From NCBI RefSeq assembly GCF_001953175.1, contig NZ_CP018258.1, forward strand, positions 1,392,210 through 1,456,209: a DNA stretch of 64,000 nt, in the 5' to 3' direction. Of this stretch, positions 61,214-64,000 are shown one piece after another (the first letter of the stretch is position 1; each line of letters starts with the position of its first letter). This DNA comes from Dehalogenimonas formicexedens (GTDB lineage: Bacteria > Chloroflexota > Dehalococcoidia > Dehalococcoidales > Dehalococcoidaceae). Made by a program: the position numbers and the translations under genes. The notes beneath the pieces are model-generated. The model had not been told where the DNA came from. It saw only the letters and a program-made list of their open reading frames with translations, and ran no database searches.

Positions 61214-62608
61214 ATGAAAACTGGATTGTTGGCAAAACTGGCAGCTTTCATCGCGATTTCTGCGATAGTGCTGTCGGGTTGCGCTCAACTTGGAAACCCC
61301 GGCTCTGACGATCAGACCACCGGGGCCACCACCGGACGCCTTGAAGTCCGCGTCACCGATGCCCCGCCTGAAAAGAAAGTCACCGCCGTGAACGTCACCG
61401 TCGCCTCGGTCGAGATCAACAAAAGCGGCGGCGAAACCGGCGAGAACGGTTGGCAGACGCTGTCTTTAACCGGAGCCAGCACCTTCGACCTGCTCAAAGT
61501 TCAAGGTTTGGAACAACTGTTGGCTACCGCCGACCTCACCCCCGGCACCTATAACCAGATCCGCATGGAGGTTACTAAAGTCGCCGTCTCCTACGAAGGC
61601 GAACAGCAGCCCGTCGAAGCTAAGCTGCCCTCCGGCAAGCTGAAGTTCATCCAGGGATTTGAGATAGCCGCCGGCAAGACTAGCGTCCTGTTGTTCGACT
61701 TCGATGCCGCCAAATCCATCCACACCGCCGGCAACTCGGGTCAGGTCATATTCCAACCGGTCATCAAGCTCAACGCAACCTTTGACCCCGGCAGCCTGGG
61801 CATCACCACCGCCAGCCTGCCCAACGGCATGGTCGGTATTCCTTATACCGCCGCCCTGGGCGCTATGGGCGGACAGATACCCTATACCTGGAGCGTCACC
61901 GGCGCCTTGCCCGCGGGTCTGACTCTCAATACCGCCACCGGCGTCATTTCCGGCACTCCGACCACGGCGGGCGACGCTACTTTCACCGTAAAGGTTGAAG
62001 ACAGCTTCGCCATCAAGAAGACGGCTGAAAAATCGTTCACTATCAGCATCGCCGCCGCCGACGCCATCCAGATCGTGAATACCAGCCTTCTTGATGGAAC
62101 CGCCGGCAGCGTCTACACCGCCACTCTGACCGCGCTGGGCGGCCTCGCACCACTGACCTGGGCGGTTAGCGCCGGCACCCTACCTGCTGGGCTCACCCTC
62201 GCTCCCGATACTGGCGTCATCTCTGGCACCCCCACCGCATCGGGTGATTTCCCAGTTACAGTGACCGTGACCGATGCTTCTACGCCAACAGGCAAGACAG
62301 ATTCCCAGGTTCTCGCCATCCATATCGCTGCGGCGCCTGCCCTTCAGATCACCACGACCACCCTGGCTAACGGCACCCTGGGCGCCCCTTACAGCGCGAC
62401 CGTCGCAGCCACCGGCGGTGTCGCGCCCCTGACCTTCGCCGTCACCGCAGGAACTCTTCCGGCTGGGCTTACCCTCAATCCGGCAACCGGTCTAATCTCC
62501 GGAACGCCGACCGCGGCGGGCGATTCTGCGTTCACCGTCACCGTAACCGACAGCGCCACCCCGACTCATCTCACATATGCACAGGCGCTTGCCATCCACA
62601 TCGCTTAA
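61214..62608 (+). CDS. Lipoprotein with DUF4382 domain and three Ig-like (He_PIG) repeats
   Basis: 464 residues. A lipoprotein signal peptide ends in LSGC (Cys23). DUF4382 follows at about 43-190 (LEVRVTDAPPEKKVTAVNVTV) and then three tandem Ig-like repeats of 85-90 residues (about 195-280, 285-372, 375-464), each with LPAGLTL-N-x2-TGVISGTPT-type cores. It should sit on the outer face of the membrane and may bind another surface component. It shares DUF4382 with the anti-sigma factor 700 bp upstream. AAAAGGAG precedes the ATG. Confidence 0.88.
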   Translation: MKTGLLAKLAAFIAISAIVLSGCAQLGNPGSDDQTTGATTGRLEVRVTDAPPEKKVTAVNVTVASVEINKSGGETGENGWQTLSLTGASTFDLLKVQGLEQLLATADLTPGTYNQIRMEVTKVAVSYEGEQQPVEAKLPSGKLKFIQGFEIAAGKTSVLLFDFDAAKSIHTAGNSGQVIFQPVIKLNATFDPGSLGITTASLPNGMVGIPYTAALGAMGGQIPYTWSVTGALPAGLTLNTATGVISGTPTTAGDATFTVKVEDSFAIKKTAEKSFTISIAAADAIQIVNTSLLDGTAGSVYTATLTALGGLAPLTWAVSAGTLPAGLTLAPDTGVISGTPTASGDFPVTVTVTDASTPTGKTDSQVLAIHIAAAPALQITTTTLANGTLGAPYSATVAATGGVAPLTFAVTAGTLPAGLTLNPATGLISGTPTAAGDSAFTVTVTDSATPTHLTYAQALAIHIA

Positions 62609-62633
62609 TTTGCGGTTATTGTCATCGGGATAG

Positions 62634-62661
62634 AAAAAGGGAGCCTCCGGGCTCCCTTTTT
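62634..62661 (+). terminator. Intrinsic terminator of the lipoprotein gene
   Basis: A 12-bp perfect stem (62634-62645 with 62650-62661), 4-nt loop, right arm ending in T5, 25 bp past the stop. Confidence 0.9.
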
Positions 62662-62842
62662 CGTTGCCTCTTCATGGTCAAACCCCGCCGTTCGGCCAGT
62701 CTAATAACCCGGCATGCGGCGGTTATCCGCAGGGCTTTAACCGGAGTATATTATCGTTAAATTATTGACACTGATTTGAAAAGCCCTGTAATATTTCGGT
62801 GATTGGCGAAATACCGAAAATAACCAGCAAAGAGAGGTGGAA

Positions 62843-63319
62843 ATGGAACAGATCTGGGCGCCCTGGCGGATGCAGCTGATCGAAGGCCCCAAAAACGATG
62901 GCTGCATCTTCTGCGATCTGCCACTTGAAGGCGACGATAGAAAGAAACTGATCCTGCACCGCGGCAAGGATGCCTTCGTCATCATGAACGCCTATCCCTA
63001 CACCGCCGGGCACTTGATGGTGGCCCCGTTCAGGCACGTTTCCCGTCTGGCAGACCTGACTACGGGCGAAAAAGCAGAGATCATGGAACTGGTTGCCCGG
63101 TGCGAGACCGTGTTGACGGAGGCAATGGGTCCCGAAGGGTTCAACGTCGGCTTCAACCTGGGGAAAGCGGCTGGAGCCGGAGTGGAAAAACACCTCCACT
63201 GTCATATCGTTCCCCGCTGGGTCGGTGACACCAATTTCATGCCGGTTCTCGGCGAAACCCGGGTCATCAACGAAGCCCTCGATAAGACGTATGAAAAATT
63301 GAAGGAGTATTTCAAATGA
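62843..63319 (+). CDS. HIT family hydrolase (AP4A-type)
   Basis: 158 residues. The histidine triad HLHCHIVPRW is near residue 120. An N-terminal zinc site CIFC pairs with His residues further on, as in the branch of HIT proteins that split diadenosine polyphosphates. The ATG at 62843 follows GAGAGG. The next gene starts inside its stop. Confidence 0.92.
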   Translation: MEQIWAPWRMQLIEGPKNDGCIFCDLPLEGDDRKKLILHRGKDAFVIMNAYPYTAGHLMVAPFRHVSRLADLTTGEKAEIMELVARCETVLTEAMGPEGFNVGFNLGKAAGAGVEKHLHCHIVPRWVGDTNFMPVLGETRVINEALDKTYEKLKEYFK

Positions 63320-63567
63320 CCGACTCTGACATCCAGATCCTTAAAGACCTGGTCCCATTCCTCATCCCGGTATTCATTATCCAGGTTGTCCTGTGGGTGG
63401 TAGCCCTGGTCGACCTCGCCAAGCGTGAAAAGGTCAAGGGCGGCAGCAAGGTAGTATGGGTACTGGTGATCATCTTGCTTGAAATCCTCGGCCCGATCAT
63501 CTACCTCGTCTGGGGCCGCCATGTAGAAGACAAGGAGAGTGCCAATGGCTCCGGCGATAAAGACTGA
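63316..63567 (+). CDS. PLDc_N domain membrane protein (YxlE-like)
   Basis: 83 residues with two helices: LVPFLIPVFIIQVVLWVVAL and VWVLVIILLEILGPIIYLVWGR, the classic phospholipase-D N-terminal domain without the catalytic part. It overlaps the HIT stop by 4 bp and the ABC ATPase start by 23 bp. The order PLDc_N protein then ABC ATPase resembles yxlE-yxlF of Bacillus, so it is likely a subunit or regulator of that transporter. Confidence 0.88.
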   Translation: MTDSDIQILKDLVPFLIPVFIIQVVLWVVALVDLAKREKVKGGSKVVWVLVIILLEILGPIIYLVWGRHVEDKESANGSGDKD

Positions 63568-64000
63568 AAAACTGACCAAGCGTTTCGGCGACATTGTCGC
63601 CGTCGACCGGCTCGATCTTACAGTCGATGAGCGCGCCGTCTTCGGTTTCCTCGGGCCCAACGGCGCCGGCAAGACCACTACAGTCAAGATGCTGACTGGA
63701 TTATCAGCGCCGACCGAAGGCAAGGCTTTCATCTGCGGCCAGGAAGTCACCCAGGGGTCGGTCGAAGTCCGCAAGAATTTCGGTTTTCTGCCGGACGTCC
63801 CCGCCTTTTACGATTGGATGACCGGAGAGGAATACCTGCGCTTCGCCGGCGAGCTTTACGGCATGACCAGCGGCGCCATCGGTAAACGCGCCGCTGAACT
63901 TCTTGAACTTGTTGAACTCAAAAAAGCCTCAAAGCGCAAGGTGGGCGGTTATTCCCGCGGCATGAAACAGCGCCTCGGCATCGCCCAGGCAATGCTCAAC
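63545..64000 (+). CDS. ABC transporter ATP-binding protein, cut by the window end
   Basis: The first 152 codons are present. LTKRFGDIVAVDRLDLTV, Walker A GPNGAGKTTT, a Q-loop in FGFLPDVPAFYDWMTGEEYL, and YSRGMKQRLGIAQAML as signature region. The type is that of ABC-2/NatA-like exporters. It starts inside the PLDc_N gene. The Walker B part lies beyond the window; a permease gene would be expected next. Confidence 0.93.
   Translation, partial: MAPAIKTEKLTKRFGDIVAVDRLDLTVDERAVFGFLGPNGAGKTTTVKMLTGLSAPTEGKAFICGQEVTQGSVEVRKNFGFLPDVPAFYDWMTGEEYLRFAGELYGMTSGAIGKRAAELLELVELKKASKRKVGGYSRGMKQRLGIAQAMLN

Overview
The window looks like a chromosome segment of an organohalide-respiring member of the Dehalococcoidia (Chloroflexota), most likely Dehalogenimonas or a close relative. 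The main evidence is three reductive dehalogenase homologues (RdhA), two of them with an RdhB membrane anchor. A cobalamin-type ribonucleotide reductase, a SecA with a large insertion, and several small proteins that I associate with this class agree with that. The genus is an inference; there is no rRNA gene here.

Region 1 (1-15.3 kb) is AT-rich accessory DNA. It holds a BASS-type transporter, an rdhAB pair, a GC-richer class II ribonucleotide reductase that looks cut off at its C-terminus, and a corrinoid-flavoured sensory operon (B12-binding-like protein, DUF1638-like/PAS histidine kinase, OmpR-type regulator). It continues with a 6.1-kb rdh module: a zinc-ribbon peptide, an XRE repressor with a palindromic operator, an RdhA whose Tat signal has decayed, a Tat-bearing rdhAB pair, a flavin-binding protein and a Crp/Fnr regulator. 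Direct repeats resembling the 3' end of a tRNA/tmRNA flank this module.

Region 2 (15.3-21.6 kb, minus strand) holds a heliorhodopsin operon (heliorhodopsin, DegV, DUF1295, DUF2177) behind a promoter with a Crp-type site, preceded by a MarR/DHA2-efflux/DegV cluster.

Region 3 (21.9-42.1 kb) is GC-richer and mostly ordinary: methyltransferase, ClC channel, ABC exporter, nitroreductase, RlmN, M42 peptidase, prephenate dehydratase, CvpA, LemA, M48 peptidase, DEAD-box helicase, and a second DegV/MarR/DHA2 cluster with a perfect palindromic operator.

Region 4 (42.2-45.0 kb, minus strand) is a permease/thioredoxin operon. Its first gene appears to encode a selenoprotein: an in-frame TGA follows a Cys codon, a good Shine-Dalgarno and ATG lie upstream, and a SECIS-like hairpin lies just downstream.

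Region 5 (45.1-64 kb) is core functions: SecA, HisA and HisI, ribosomal proteins L21, L27 and L31, NhaA, a dUTPase-like protein, a PatB-type lyase, a lipid kinase, an ECF sigma factor with a DUF4382 membrane partner, a DUF4382/Ig-like lipoprotein, a HIT protein, and the start of an ABC transporter cut by the window end. I found no tRNA, rRNA, CRISPR array, transposase or integrase.
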